Part shown: positions 46,401-55,685 of the stretch, in pieces | Layout of the letters: each line of letters starts with the position of its first letter | Position numbering within the stretch: the stretch's first letter is position 1 | Assembly: GCA_030654175.1 (NCBI GenBank) | Contig: JAURXZ010000035.1 | Span: 248,001 to 312,000, forward strand | Source of the DNA: Bacteroidia bacterium | Lineage (GTDB): Bacteria > Bacteroidota > Bacteroidia > 2-12-FULL-35-15 | Direction of reading: 5' to 3' | Length of the DNA stretch: 64,000 bases | Translations under genes and position numbers: made by a program | The notes under the pieces: generated by a model | Told to the model about the DNA's origin: nothing | The model's input: only the letters and a program-made list of their open reading frames with translations | Databases searched by the model: none

Positions 46401-49400
46401 GGTCCGCTCTTCAATTTTCTCCTCAAGATTTTCATACAACTGAGCATTTTCCAAGGCAATTGCAGTATAGTTGGCAAGGGTTCTCAACATTTTAAGATGA
46501 TGCTCAGTATAACTGTTTTTCTGATAGCTTTGAACAGTTATTACTCCAATTACGGTCTCCTTTAAGATCATCGGACAAAACAATAAAGAGTGAGTCATTT
46601 CACCATTTATTATTACGATATTATTAACGTATTTTTTATGTTCATTGAGATTGTCGTTAATAAATATTTCCTTCTTATTTTTAATACACCAAACGGATAA
46701 ATTATCGTTATTGTCCATTGTAAAGGAAAAAGGTGCCACCCTTTCACCTTTATCATATTCGTATTTAATATCTATCGTATTATTTTCAGGATGATAAATA
46801 CGGACACCAAATGTTTCAGCATCCATCAAACGGTTAATGTTTCCATGAAGTTTGCTGAAAATACTTTCAAAATCAAGGGTAGAAGTAAGTTCCTGTCCAA
46901 TTTCACTTAATACGCTTAAATTATTACGGGAGATCTCAAGTTCTTCTTTTTGTTTAATAACTTCCTGTGTTCTGTTTTTAACCTCTTCTTCCATGCCTTT
47001 ATACAAGTGGGCATTTTCCAGTGCATTCACTATATAAATAGCCAGGTTGCGGAGAATATCCAGCTGATATTCAGAGTAAGCATTTACTTTAAAACTTTGA
47101 ACGGTAATTACTCCTATCTGCTTATTCGAAATAGAAAGAGGGAGGTAAACGAGTGATTCGGGTAGATCGCCTTCTTTTGTAAATGGCAATGTTTTACCAG
47201 GGAAGAAGTTGGTGTAGTCCCTTCTGAAATCATTGGTAATAAATTCTTTTTGATTTTTGAAACACCAAACAGCAGGACGCTTTTCATCAATTAATTCATA
47301 ATAAAAGAAAGGCAGTTTTTCTCCCTTTTCAATAAAGCCTGACACGTCAAGCCGGTTTTCCGACTTATTATAAATTCCAATACCGAATGCCGAGGCATCC
47401 ATTAATTTATTAATACTTTGATAAACTTTATTTACTATTTCTTCAACTGATAAAACGGAACCGATCTCCCTTCCAATATTGCTAAGTAACTTTGTGTTTT
47501 CGTAAGCTTTTTCAACCTCTTCTTTTTGTTTCAATACCTCTTCTGTCCTCTCCTCAACTTTTCCTTCCAGGTTTTCATATAATTGAGCGTTTTCTATAGC
47601 AATGGCAATATAAACGGCCAATTTTTTAAGGATGTCCAGGTGATACAAGGTATATGAATCTTTACTGAAGCTTTCCACTGTGATCACTCCAATTACTTTA
47701 TTTTTAGAGAACAGAGGTAAATAAATGAGTGATTCCGGGCGTTCACCAACCACCGGAATTGGGATATATGGTATGTATTTTTTAAACTCTTTCCGTAAGT
47801 CATTAATAAAAATTTCCTGTCCATTGTTAAAACACAAAACCGGGAAACGAGTGTTATCATTTAGATCATAGGAACTATTATATTTTTTCCCTTTTTCTAT
47901 AAAACCAGGGAAATCGATCGTGTTTTTAGCTTTATTTGGAATCCCGATGCAAAAAACATCTGCCATCATTAATTTATTTACATTTTCATAAACTGTTTCA
48001 ATTATTTTTTCAACAGAAAGAGAAGACGTTATTTCTTGTTCGATCTGGTTTAAGATGGAAATATTTTTATAAGATTTTTCAACATCTTCCTTCTGTTTTG
48101 TAATGGTTCGGTATTCTCTGAGTATAAAAAATATGAGTATCAACACTAATCCAAATCCAATAATACAGGCATTTCTCTGGAATTGTTGCTTTTCGGTTTC
48201 GGCATGCTGTTTAGCTATTTCAGCATCTTTTGCTATCAGTTCTTTGTCCTTTTTTTCGCTTTCATACTTAGCGCTCATCTCAACTACCTCCTTGCTGGAT
48301 CGCCCCTTGAGAAGGGCATCTTTCATTCCGGTATAGAGTGTATGATATTCATAAGCCTTTTGATAATTATCTAATTTTGCATAAACGCTGGCAAAGTTCA
48401 GGTATAGATCTTTTAAATAATTTTTATCACTGAAAGACTTAGCACCCTCATAACATTTATCAAGGTATTCAATTGCTGTTTTATAATTACCCTGAGAGTA
48501 ATAAATATCGCCAATTGTGCCATACAGCGATGTTCTCATCTTTTTATTGTTGACCTCTGTTGAGAACTTTACACCTTCAAAGGCAAATTCAAGTGCCTCA
48601 CCAAATTTTTCCTGCCCGGCATAGATACACGCCAAATAGTTATCAGAACGAATGATGCCATTCTTATTGTTATTTTTCAGATGAATCACCCTTCCTCTAC
48701 TCAGGTAATCCATTGCTTCCGGGTGAGAACCCTTATAAACAAAGGTTTGAGATTTACCCAGATTATTTTTTTCGTATAAAACAATTCCGATCGAAACATA
48801 AACATCTGCAATGCCGTTTTCATCATTAATTTTCTCATACATTTTAAATGCCCTGAAAAAATACTTTAAAGCACCATCGTAATTGTTCTGATTTTGATAA
48901 AGTTGTCCTATCAAATAGATCAATCCGGCCTCTTGTTTTTTATCTTCAATATGCCTGCTCATAAGCTCGGGGGCTTCCGACCTTGCTGAGACCTCTTCAG
49001 ATAATTTTAAAGCCTCAATATAAAACTTCATCGCTTTATTAAAGTTATTCTGCTTCAAGTACAGATCGGCAATACTGGTTAAAGTAACAATGATCTCCTT
49101 TTTGTTATCTAATTCATGAAATATTTTTAAGGATTGTAAATAGTAATCTATTGCTTTTTCAGTATTGTTGCTTGATCTGTATGTAAGTCCCAGGTTTGTC
49201 AGAGACCTGGCCATTCCTTTTTTAAAGGATAAATTTTTAGATAATTTTAATGCTTCCTCCGCAAATTGAATTGAATTCTCAGCCGATTTTCTTCTCGATA
49301 CAAAACTCAATTCATTTAAAATATTTACTTTATTGGTGTCTTTTTTTGCGACTTTTAAAATGCTTTGCAAGGAGTCGATATTGCTGCTATGATCGTTGTT

Positions 49401-49631
49401 TGCAATAGTTTTATGGGAGGAAAATAAAAAAACAGAGGCAATTAAAATACAAGAGAGTAAATAAGGAAGAGCTTTAGTTCTGCCCTGTTCGTTTTTAAAA
49501 AAAAAGTGTTTTTTAAAATATACAATAGATTCCTGGGAATGTTTAGTACTCAGGGCTGTAAGGAAGTATATAGCTGTTATTAAGGTTTTCATCAATTTGT
49601 ATCGTATTTTCAAATATTTATTAAAATACAT
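43464..49631 (-). CDS. TPR - six GAF - PAS - PP2C signalling protein
   Basis: 2055 residues. A hydrophobic segment is near residues 55-72, followed by about eight tetratricopeptide repeats (95-430) and a membrane helix near 490-510. Six GAF domains follow at about 530, 710, 900, 1095, 1280 and 1470, each preceded by a helical KQKEEVEKSYxN linker. Then come a PAS domain (about 1650-1775; GEIEWVNSGFTRLQGY) and a PP2C phosphatase with VSGDFYWI, ADCTGHGVPGAF, FSDGFADQ and TDDILVLG. The GAFs alternate between two subtypes. It likely reads internal or envelope signals and acts on a SiaC-type partner. It lies alone, downstream of the polysaccharide region. Confidence 0.85.
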   Translation of the reverse strand: MYFNKYLKIRYKLMKTLITAIYFLTALSTKHSQESIVYFKKHFFFKNEQGRTKALPYLLSCILIASVFLFSSHKTIANNDHSSNIDSLQSILKVAKKDTNKVNILNELSFVSRRKSAENSIQFAEEALKLSKNLSFKKGMARSLTNLGLTYRSSNNTEKAIDYYLQSLKIFHELDNKKEIIVTLTSIADLYLKQNNFNKAMKFYIEALKLSEEVSARSEAPELMSRHIEDKKQEAGLIYLIGQLYQNQNNYDGALKYFFRAFKMYEKINDENGIADVYVSIGIVLYEKNNLGKSQTFVYKGSHPEAMDYLSRGRVIHLKNNNKNGIIRSDNYLACIYAGQEKFGEALEFAFEGVKFSTEVNNKKMRTSLYGTIGDIYYSQGNYKTAIEYLDKCYEGAKSFSDKNYLKDLYLNFASVYAKLDNYQKAYEYHTLYTGMKDALLKGRSSKEVVEMSAKYESEKKDKELIAKDAEIAKQHAETEKQQFQRNACIIGFGLVLILIFFILREYRTITKQKEDVEKSYKNISILNQIEQEITSSLSVEKIIETVYENVNKLMMADVFCIGIPNKAKNTIDFPGFIEKGKKYNSSYDLNDNTRFPVLCFNNGQEIFINDLRKEFKKYIPYIPIPVVGERPESLIYLPLFSKNKVIGVITVESFSKDSYTLYHLDILKKLAVYIAIAIENAQLYENLEGKVEERTEEVLKQKEEVEKAYENTKLLSNIGREIGSVLSVEEIVNKVYQSINKLMDASAFGIGIYNKSENRLDVSGFIEKGEKLPFFYYELIDEKRPAVWCFKNQKEFITNDFRRDYTNFFPGKTLPFTKEGDLPESLVYLPLSISNKQIGVITVQSFKVNAYSEYQLDILRNLAIYIVNALENAHLYKGMEEEVKNRTQEVIKQKEELEISRNNLSVLSEIGQELTSTLDFESIFSKLHGNINRLMDAETFGVRIYHPENNTIDIKYEYDKGERVAPFSFTMDNNDNLSVWCIKNKKEIFINDNLNEHKKYVNNIVIINGEMTHSLLFCPMILKETVIGVITVQSYQKNSYTEHHLKMLRTLANYTAIALENAQLYENLEEKIEERTIEVLKQKEEVEKSYENTKLLSNIGREISSVLSVEEIINKVYENVNKLMDASAFGIGLFDKENKRLHFSGLIEKGEKLPTHYDELTDERRPAVWCFNKQKELFTNNYQNDYNLYFPGEKKPLPKEGVSSESLIYLPLSTPSKQIGVITVQSFKRNAYTEYHLDILRNLAVYVVNALENAHLYQNMEEEVKYRTQEVIKQKEELEVSRNNINVLSEIGQEITSSLSIETIIEKVYENVNKLMDASVFTIGIYNEEEKKLDFIGTIENGEKIPFQSIGVEKNDRLPSLCFNESKIIFINEHSKEYKKYLPNLLAPIAGLASESIIYIPLITKGKSIGVITVQSARKHAFSEYHLNILQSMAIYAAIAIENAQLYENLEIKVIKRTDEVLKQKEEVERSYQNTKLLSDIGREIISVLSVEEIINKVYENVNRLMDASAFGIGIYNDDEKRIDFSGFIEKGEKLPFYINELNDESRPAVWCFKNQKEIFINDLNKEYNNYFPGREIPVPKAGEQSESIIYLPISTGNKMVGVITVQSFKQNAYTEYQLNILRNLAVYVVNGLENARLYETMEDEVKARTLEIEKQNDELARLSIVASETDNGVLIFGATGEIEWVNSGFTRLQGYGLEELKQRGNTLEKISHNPDIKTLVHDCIENKKSSMYQALNITKAGKELWVQSSLTPILDELGNVKKWVIIDIDVTARKKAEDGIRQQNEKITDSINYAKSIQEALLPPIEEIQKHLPESFILYKPKDIVSGDFYWIYEDKERVLIAVADCTGHGVPGAFMSLMGNNFLNDIIKVKGKHTPSEILDELNIQILNTLKQNSKETSVKYGMDIALISLEFGIDGTENASKLQTPNSQLLSKLQFAGAHSPLFIFRGNEYIPIKGDQRSIGSYQKNEKQGFTNHSFLLRKGDMLYLFSDGFADQIGGPENKKMFSQPFRDILQSICGLEMSEQKKILDTTISDWKGKLDQTDDILVLGIRI
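43839..43899. repeat. Repeat-derived in-frame insertion with a 7-bp tandem repeat
   Basis: Three copies of GGAGTTT (43839-43859), then an imperfect inverted repeat with arms 43847-43863 and 43883-43899 (15 of 17 pairing), lie inside the PP2C domain of the surrounding gene. The paralogues have a continuous ISVDKKNGSLEYAGAH at this point, so about 20 residues appear inserted here. Confidence 0.65.
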
Positions 49632-49868
49632 ACACTCCTGATGGCCAATGGGCTTGGTAATGAAACATTCCTTATCAATATTTTTATTCTTGATTTGAAC
49701 TGGTTTTTATTTAATGGGTCCATCGTACTGAAACAAATAAAAGAAATACGGTTTTGGCGTGTTTCCTTTTGAATATGCGAATATAGTAAATTCCCGGGAA
49801 ATAAAAAAGCAATGATTTAGGTTCTCTACCTTTTTTTGCAGGTCTGAAGGGAATGGGCCAGGTTTAGG

Positions 49869-50996
49869 CTAAGAATTTACGGTACGTTCAATACTTTCCC
49901 ACAATAAAGCAGAAGTTTTATCCCAACTAAAATCAAGTTTCCGCGCCCTTCCTTTCACAACCAATGCGTTGCGCAAATCCTGATCTTTATAAAGAGATAG
50001 CATTGCATCAGCGATAGAATCAATCGAAAAAGGATCAACAAGGAGTGCAGCACCCTTTGCTACTTCCGGCATGGATGTTACATTGCTTGTAATTACAGGT
50101 ATATCGCAATTCATGGCTTCCAGTATTGGAATACCAAAGCCTTCAAAATAAGGAACATAGGTCATTGCCAGGGCCGAACCCAATACATTCTTTAAATCTT
50201 CAGTCGACAAACGGCCTGTAAAAATGACATCCTCCCTGAATTTCATATTGATATAGGTTTGTTTTATATCGCTCGTCCAGTAATATTTTTCGCCTACAAT
50301 AACCATTTTTACATCATTTGATCGGGTGCTCTTAAATTTATCAAACGCTTCAAAAAGACGTGAAATGTTTTTACGTGGATGCAATGCACCCACAAACAAA
50401 AAGTAATCACAATTCCGGGAGAATTTCTGTTTGGTTTGTTGTTTAATTGCGTCACCAACAGGCCCGTAAAACTCATTGCAACCATTGTATACCACATCAA
50501 TGTTTGCTGGATCAATCCGGTAGTTTTTTACAATATCGTTTTTAGAATATTCCGAAACAGTAGCTATTCTGGTAGCTTTTTGAGCGAACTTTGGAAAAAA
50601 ATGTTTGTAGTATTTTCGGACTAAAAAAGGTACATCCTCGGGATAATGTTCAAAATTCAGATCGTGAATTACTGCTAATTGCTTCACTTTGGCATTGAGA
50701 GCTAAATAACCATCGGGAGAAACAAAAACATCGGCATTGTATTTATTTAAAAAATTAGCAACTGAAAATTCAAACCACCAATAGAATAAAAATGGATGGC
50801 GGGCCTGTGGTGAAAGAACAATTGGAGTAATATTATCTGAAAAAATAAAGTCCTCATCAAAATCGCGGTCAAATAAAAAAATAAAATGGTCGTCAGGATG
50901 GCTGGTGGTAATACGTTTAAGAGTTTCGTATGAAAACCAACCGATACCTTCCAGTTTATTTTTCAGGAGTAAGCGCGTATTTACAACTATTTCCAA
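49869..50996 (-). CDS. Family 4 glycosyltransferase
   Basis: Transfers a sugar in surface polysaccharide assembly. Two Rossmann domains: the N-terminal half has NKLEGIGWFSYE and a conserved HDLNFEHYP; the C-terminal half has FLFVGALHPRKNI, then VPYFEGFGIPILEAMNCDIPVI, the GT4 EX7E region (Glu in FEGFG and LEAM). The start given is TTG at 50996, giving LEIVVNTRLLL, which matches family N-termini. Upstream in-frame ATGs at 51083 and 51173 would add residues encoded by a dispersed repeat (51101-51116) that also overlaps the divergent gene's leader. No ATG exists at the family position. Confidence 0.85.
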   Translation of the reverse strand: MEIVVNTRLLLKNKLEGIGWFSYETLKRITTSHPDDHFIFLFDRDFDEDFIFSDNITPIVLSPQARHPFLFYWWFEFSVANFLNKYNADVFVSPDGYLALNAKVKQLAVIHDLNFEHYPEDVPFLVRKYYKHFFPKFAQKATRIATVSEYSKNDIVKNYRIDPANIDVVYNGCNEFYGPVGDAIKQQTKQKFSRNCDYFLFVGALHPRKNISRLFEAFDKFKSTRSNDVKMVIVGEKYYWTSDIKQTYINMKFREDVIFTGRLSTEDLKNVLGSALAMTYVPYFEGFGIPILEAMNCDIPVITSNVTSMPEVAKGAALLVDPFSIDSIADAMLSLYKDQDLRNALVVKGRARKLDFSWDKTSALLWESIERTVNS

Positions 50997-51100
50997 TGTT
51001 TTTATTTTTTTCGAAACGAAAATACAAAAAATAAGCGCTCTGTGATCCCTGAGTTTTTGAGCGGTGATCAGGTTCTTATTCATGAACTGTGGATGGCCGA

Positions 51101-51116
51101 CCCGATTACTATCGGG
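51101..51116. repeat. CCCGAT-TACT-ATCGGG palindrome
   Basis: A six-base stem with a four-base loop, flanked by G/C runs, in the divergent gap between the glycosyltransferase and the FkbM methyltransferase. It resembles a short dispersed repeat and spuriously extends both reading frames. Confidence 0.5.
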
Positions 51117-51226
51117 GGCCAATAGCCAATCGGTGCCACACTGCCGATCAAAAATATACTCGCTGTGGTGCATTACTGTTAGAAATTTACAAATATTTCA
51201 TAAAAAACAATACTTTTACAACCCGA

Positions 51227-51964
51227 ATGAAAAACGCAATTAAATTCATCCTTCATAAAATATTGGGTTTTAAAAACTATCTTTTTGTTTTTTCTTTGTT
51301 TAAGATCTATACGCTTAGGCGGGATAAAAATGAAAAGGATTTTTTTCAGTTTTTGAATTTAATACCTGAAAACACTTCTGTGCTTGATATTGGCGCTAAT
51401 ATTGGCATTATGACCGTGCATTTAGCCCGTTCTGTAAAAGGGGGTACCGTGTATAGCTTTGAACCAATGTCGCATAATATTACCACATTCAAGCGGATTG
51501 TAAATTATTTTAAATTAAACAATGTCCGTTTGTTTGAAGTAGCATTGGGAAATACAGAAGGTGAAGTGGAAATGGTAATGCCTGTAATTGGTTCGGTGCG
51601 GATGCAAGGCCTGAGCCATGTGCTGCATAGCAGTATCACTGAAAATAATGAAGGCGAACGTTGCAAAGTACCTTTAAAAATGTTGGATAATATAGAGGAG
51701 TTGATAAAGGCCCCGACACGCATAAGTGCAATAAAAATTGACGTAGAAAATTTTGAATATTTTGTATTGGAAGGTGGCAAAACTCTTTTAATTAAAAATA
51801 AACCCATTGTTTATGCCGAACTTTGGGAAAACGAAAACCGCGAAAAATGTTTTGAGCTGTTCCGTCAATTAAGCTACACGACTTTTATAGTGCAGGATAA
51901 TAAATTGGTAAAGTTTGATAACACTCAACCCAAAACCCAAAATTTCATCTTTCTCCCTTCATAA
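51227..51964 (+). CDS. FkbM-family SAM methyltransferase
   Basis: About 245 residues from the ATG at 51227 (MKNAIKFILHKILG). It methylates, probably, a hydroxyl of a polysaccharide sugar. The SAM-binding motif is VLDIGANIGIMTVHLA (about residues 48-63), followed by YSFEPMSHN, VALGNTEGEVEM, and the FkbM SAIKIDVENFEYFVLEGG. A longer reading from 51089 runs into a palindromic repeat and is unlikely. The next gene starts 18 bp later, so the two are coupled in the polysaccharide operon. Confidence 0.85.
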   Translation: MKNAIKFILHKILGFKNYLFVFSLFKIYTLRRDKNEKDFFQFLNLIPENTSVLDIGANIGIMTVHLARSVKGGTVYSFEPMSHNITTFKRIVNYFKLNNVRLFEVALGNTEGEVEMVMPVIGSVRMQGLSHVLHSSITENNEGERCKVPLKMLDNIEELIKAPTRISAIKIDVENFEYFVLEGGKTLLIKNKPIVYAELWENENREKCFELFRQLSYTTFIVQDNKLVKFDNTQPKTQNFIFLPS

Positions 51965-51982
51965 AATTCGTATTTTCGCCTG

Positions 51983-53428
51983 ATGCAAAAGAAATTTGTA
52001 GCCAATCTTGCCTTTTTACTTTTTATGAATTTATTCATAAAATCCATTTATATCTTAGGATTTGAAACGCAAGTACAAAACGAAGTTGGTGCTGCCAGTT
52101 ATGGTATTTATTTTGCTATTTTCAATTTTTCATTCTTACTAACCATCGTTCTTGATTTTGGTATTACTAATTTTAATAACAAAAACATAGCGCAGAATAA
52201 TCACTTACTTACCAAACATTTTTCGGGTTTATTTACATTAAAAATATTACTGGCCATTATTTATATAATAGTGGTAGTAGTGGCGGGCTTATTAATTGGA
52301 TACGACACCCGGTTAATGAAATTACTACTGGTGCAAGGATTTAACATGTTCCTGCTGTTTTTTATCAATTACCTCCGTTCTAATTTAGCCGGGTTGCATT
52401 TGTTTAAAACCGATGCTATTGTTTCTATATTAGACCGGTCAATATTGATCGTTTTATGTATTGTAATGCTTAAAACAGACATGCTGAAGGAGCCTGATGG
52501 GATCATGTATTTTGTTTATGCGCAAACAATTGGTTATTCAATAAGTGTAATAACTGCATTTTTAATTATTCTTAATAAAACACATACATTTAAATTAAAA
52601 TGGAATTGGGCATTCTCATTAATGATCCTGAAAAAAAGTTTGCCTTTTGCCATTCTTACTTTACTGATGTCGTTCTATAATCGTATTGACACTGTTATGA
52701 TTGAACGTATGTTACCCAAAGGCGTGGGAGATGTTCAATCAGGTATTTATGCGCAGGCGTTTCGTTTGCTGGATGCAACCAATATGATCGCTTTTTTAAC
52801 GGCTGGGATGCTATTACCTATATTCTCCAGAATGTTAAAACACAAGGAATCTGTGGAATCTTTAGTTAAACTGATAAGTACTTTATTACTTACACCTGCT
52901 ATTGTTATTGGTGTTGGCTGTGTTTTTTACAGTAAAGAGTTAATGGGCTTGCTTTACCAGGTACATGTTGAAGAATCTGCAAAAATTTTCAGTTTACTCA
53001 TGTTGAGTTTTATTGCTGTATCTACAACCTATATTTTCGGAACCCTTTTAACTGCCAATGGCAATATGAAGCAGCTTAATACAATGGCTGCTTTTGGCAT
53101 GATATTGAATATTACCCTGAATTTTTTACTAATAAGGCAGTTTGAAGCTTATGGGTCCGCCATTTCAAGTATGATCACTCAATATTTAACTGCAATTATC
53201 CAGGTGATAATTGCGCAACGTATCTTTAAATTTAAGATCAACTACAAATTGATCAATACGCTAATAATTTTCGCAATTGGCGTTGTAGCCATCAATTACG
53301 GTTCAAGAATGCTAAATTTAAACTGGATGATGAGTTTTGTTATAATGGTTGCAACCTCCGTTTTGTGGGCTTTTGTTTCCGGAACGATAAGTATTAAGGC
53401 TATTTTCCGCATCCTTAAATACGGGTAA
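51983..53428 (+). CDS. Wzx-like polysaccharide flippase
   Basis: 481 residues with about 12-14 transmembrane segments, including LAFLLFMNLFIKSIYILGF, TIVLDFGITNFNNK, IYIIVVVVAGLLIGY and FAIGVVAINY. It belongs to the MATE/MVF fold of polysaccharide exporters that move lipid-linked repeat units to the periplasm. The family motif FDRSILIVLCIVML-like region and FNRIDTVMIERMLP (central loop) are visible. It sits between the methyltransferase and the chain-length proteins, as expected for a Wzy-dependent locus. Substrate unknown. Confidence 0.85.
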   Translation: MQKKFVANLAFLLFMNLFIKSIYILGFETQVQNEVGAASYGIYFAIFNFSFLLTIVLDFGITNFNNKNIAQNNHLLTKHFSGLFTLKILLAIIYIIVVVVAGLLIGYDTRLMKLLLVQGFNMFLLFFINYLRSNLAGLHLFKTDAIVSILDRSILIVLCIVMLKTDMLKEPDGIMYFVYAQTIGYSISVITAFLIILNKTHTFKLKWNWAFSLMILKKSLPFAILTLLMSFYNRIDTVMIERMLPKGVGDVQSGIYAQAFRLLDATNMIAFLTAGMLLPIFSRMLKHKESVESLVKLISTLLLTPAIVIGVGCVFYSKELMGLLYQVHVEESAKIFSLLMLSFIAVSTTYIFGTLLTANGNMKQLNTMAAFGMILNITLNFLLIRQFEAYGSAISSMITQYLTAIIQVIIAQRIFKFKINYKLINTLIIFAIGVVAINYGSRMLNLNWMMSFVIMVATSVLWAFVSGTISIKAIFRILKYG

Positions 53429-53507
53429 TTAGTATTATTTCTGATTGGGCCGAATTACATAAATTGAGATTGGGTGCAATCAAAAATCCGAAATCCGCAA
53501 TTTTTCT

Positions 53508-53515
53508 TATTTTTG
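53508..53515 (+). promoter_or_regulatory. Possible -7 element before the first Wzz-like gene
   Basis: TATTTTTG matches TAnnTTTG about 30 bases before the ATG at 53546, but the nearest upstream TTG is too distant for a full promoter. Confidence 0.3.
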
Positions 53516-53545
53516 TCAACTTAACTAAATTTTAGATTTATTAAA

Positions 53546-54565
53546 ATGAACAAGAAAGAGCAATTGACAGAAGATTTCAACTCATTAAATATATTGCATT
53601 TTATTTACAAATGGCGCATATCGCTTATCGTTATTGGTATAGGCACTTTTGTAATTTCAAGTATTATATCCTTAACTATTCAGGAAAAATATAAATCGAC
53701 AGTAATCTTATTCCCTGCCACCACCAGTTCCATTTCAAAAGCCCTTTTAAGTGATAATAGTTTTAAACAGGATGACGTTCTTGCCTTTGGTGCAGAAGAA
53801 GAGGCAGAACAGATGCTTCAGATCCTGAACTCTGACGAAATAAGAACAAAAATATCGGAAAAATACAATCTGTTGAAACATTATGATATCGATACAGCCG
53901 ATAAATTCAAGCGTACAAAATTGTATGACGAATTTCAGAGTAACATTACTTTTAAGCGCACTGAATACATGTCGGTTAAAATTGAAGTGATGGACATTAA
54001 TCCGGATACAGCGGCTCTGATAGCTAATGACATTGCAGCGTTACATGACTCTACGAAAATTCGTATGCAAAGAGAAAGAGCTACACAGGCATTGATAATT
54101 GTAAAAAAAGAATATTTAGAAAAAGAGGCCGATGTGAATGCGATGACCGATTCTATTAAAGTAATTAATAGCTACGGCCTTTATGATTATGAATCTCAAT
54201 CGGAGGTTACAACCGGACAATATGCGATAGCAATTTCAAAGGGCGATCAGCGTGCAATCAAAGCACTGGAAGAAAAATTAAAGGTGATCGCAAATTACGG
54301 CAGCGTGTATGTATCATTGCGCGATAACCTGGAGTTTCAACGAAAACAATTAAACCTGCTTAAAACAAAATATGAAGGAACTAAAGTGGATGTGGAGCAA
54401 GTGTTACCTCAAAAATTTGTTGTTAGTAATGCGTATCCTGCCGAAAAAAAATCATATCCTGTACGTTGGATAATTGTTGTGGTTTCAACCATGGCTTCTT
54501 TGCTTATGGCTGTTATTGCTATATTATTGATTGAAAATCTTAAACAATTCAAATTTAAAAAATAG
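53546..54565 (+). CDS. Wzz-like chain-length/co-polymerase protein 1
   Basis: 339 residues: a transmembrane helix near 25-47 (SLIVIGIGTFVISSIISLTI), a large periplasmic part with a coiled coil (about 170-250) and a second transmembrane helix near 310-332 (WIIVVVSTMASLLMAVIAILL). The proline-rich YPAEKKSYPVRW before the last helix is typical of the Wzz/PCP family. It regulates polysaccharide length or acts as a scaffold for the polymerase. There is no cytoplasmic tyrosine-kinase domain. A paralogue follows 104 bp downstream. Confidence 0.82.
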   Translation: MNKKEQLTEDFNSLNILHFIYKWRISLIVIGIGTFVISSIISLTIQEKYKSTVILFPATTSSISKALLSDNSFKQDDVLAFGAEEEAEQMLQILNSDEIRTKISEKYNLLKHYDIDTADKFKRTKLYDEFQSNITFKRTEYMSVKIEVMDINPDTAALIANDIAALHDSTKIRMQRERATQALIIVKKEYLEKEADVNAMTDSIKVINSYGLYDYESQSEVTTGQYAIAISKGDQRAIKALEEKLKVIANYGSVYVSLRDNLEFQRKQLNLLKTKYEGTKVDVEQVLPQKFVVSNAYPAEKKSYPVRWIIVVVSTMASLLMAVIAILLIENLKQFKFKK

Positions 54566-54669
54566 AGATGATCGGTTTTTCGTTTTTCTTATTTTAGAAA
54601 ATTATGTTTTAACACGGGAAATGAATTGAAATAATATCAGTATTTATTTTGACTGCTAATATTAATATA

Positions 54670-55620
54670 ATGCAAGAAGATATGCAAAATAGTTCTTATT
54701 TTATTAAACTAATGATGAAATGGAAATTCCATTTTATGGTCATTACCATTTCCGCAATTGTTGTTTCTGCTGTTTTTTCATCGGAATTTTTTATTAAGCC
54801 CAGATACAAATCCTTTGCAATAATCTATCCTTCAAACATAATCCCTTACAGCTCCGAGACTCCTTCCGAACAGTTATTACAATTGTTGGAATCGTCAGAT
54901 ATCCGGAACGCAGTAGTTAACAAATTTAAATTAGCCGCACATTATGATATTGATACCACTTCAAAATCAGGGCTTTTTGACTTAATTGCGGCCTACCAGG
55001 CAAATGTAGAAGTAAGACGAACACAGTATAATTCAATTGAAATTAAAGTATTTGACACTGATGCACAAATAGCTTGTGATATGGTGACCGAAATTATCAA
55101 TGCCTTAAATTTGAAAGCGAGAAATCTTCAACGTGAAAAAACAAAAGAAGTGCTGGCGATAGTAAGTAATCAATTACTTGTGAAAAAAAAGCAGGTAGAT
55201 TCAGTAAATTCTATTCTTCAGGAATTGAGGGTAAAATATCAACTATTAGATTATGAGGTTCAGGTTAAAGAAGTTACTAAAAGTTATTTAAAAGCTCTAA
55301 GTGGTGGCGCGAGAAAGGAAAGTTTAAAAGATATCGATGCTTTGATGCGCAACCTTGAGGAAAAAGGAGGAGAATACTATCAAATGAAAGAAACATTTGA
55401 TATACTATTGGAAAGTTATAATACTTCTAAATTGGATTATGATAAGGTAATGAGCGATCTCAATAAAATTCTTACTTATTCTAATATAGTTAGCAAACCA
55501 TATCCGGCTGATAAAAAATCTTATCCGATCCGTTGGGTGATAGTTGCTGTTTCGGTGGTATCAACCAACTTGCTTTTGCTTCTCATATTAACGATAATGG
55601 CTAAAAAGAACAAATTGTAA
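54670..55620 (+). CDS. Wzz-like chain-length/co-polymerase protein 2
   Basis: 316 residues from the ATG at 54670 (MQEDMQNSSYF); a TTG seven codons earlier is also open. Same layout as its neighbour: first helix about 22-42 (FHFMVITISAIVVSAVFSS), a periplasmic part with a long coiled coil, and YPADKKSYPIRW before a final helix. The two paralogues share the ends but little else in the middle, suggesting that they form a mixed assembly or act on different polymers. The next gene starts 65 bp downstream on the same strand. Confidence 0.82.
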   Translation: MQEDMQNSSYFIKLMMKWKFHFMVITISAIVVSAVFSSEFFIKPRYKSFAIIYPSNIIPYSSETPSEQLLQLLESSDIRNAVVNKFKLAAHYDIDTTSKSGLFDLIAAYQANVEVRRTQYNSIEIKVFDTDAQIACDMVTEIINALNLKARNLQREKTKEVLAIVSNQLLVKKKQVDSVNSILQELRVKYQLLDYEVQVKEVTKSYLKALSGGARKESLKDIDALMRNLEEKGGEYYQMKETFDILLESYNTSKLDYDKVMSDLNKILTYSNIVSKPYPADKKSYPIRWVIVAVSVVSTNLLLLLILTIMAKKNKL

Positions 55621-55685
55621 AATTTTGTCCGGCTAGATTTTAATTTTCACAAAATCAACGGCTACAGAAATTAAAAAATAATAAA

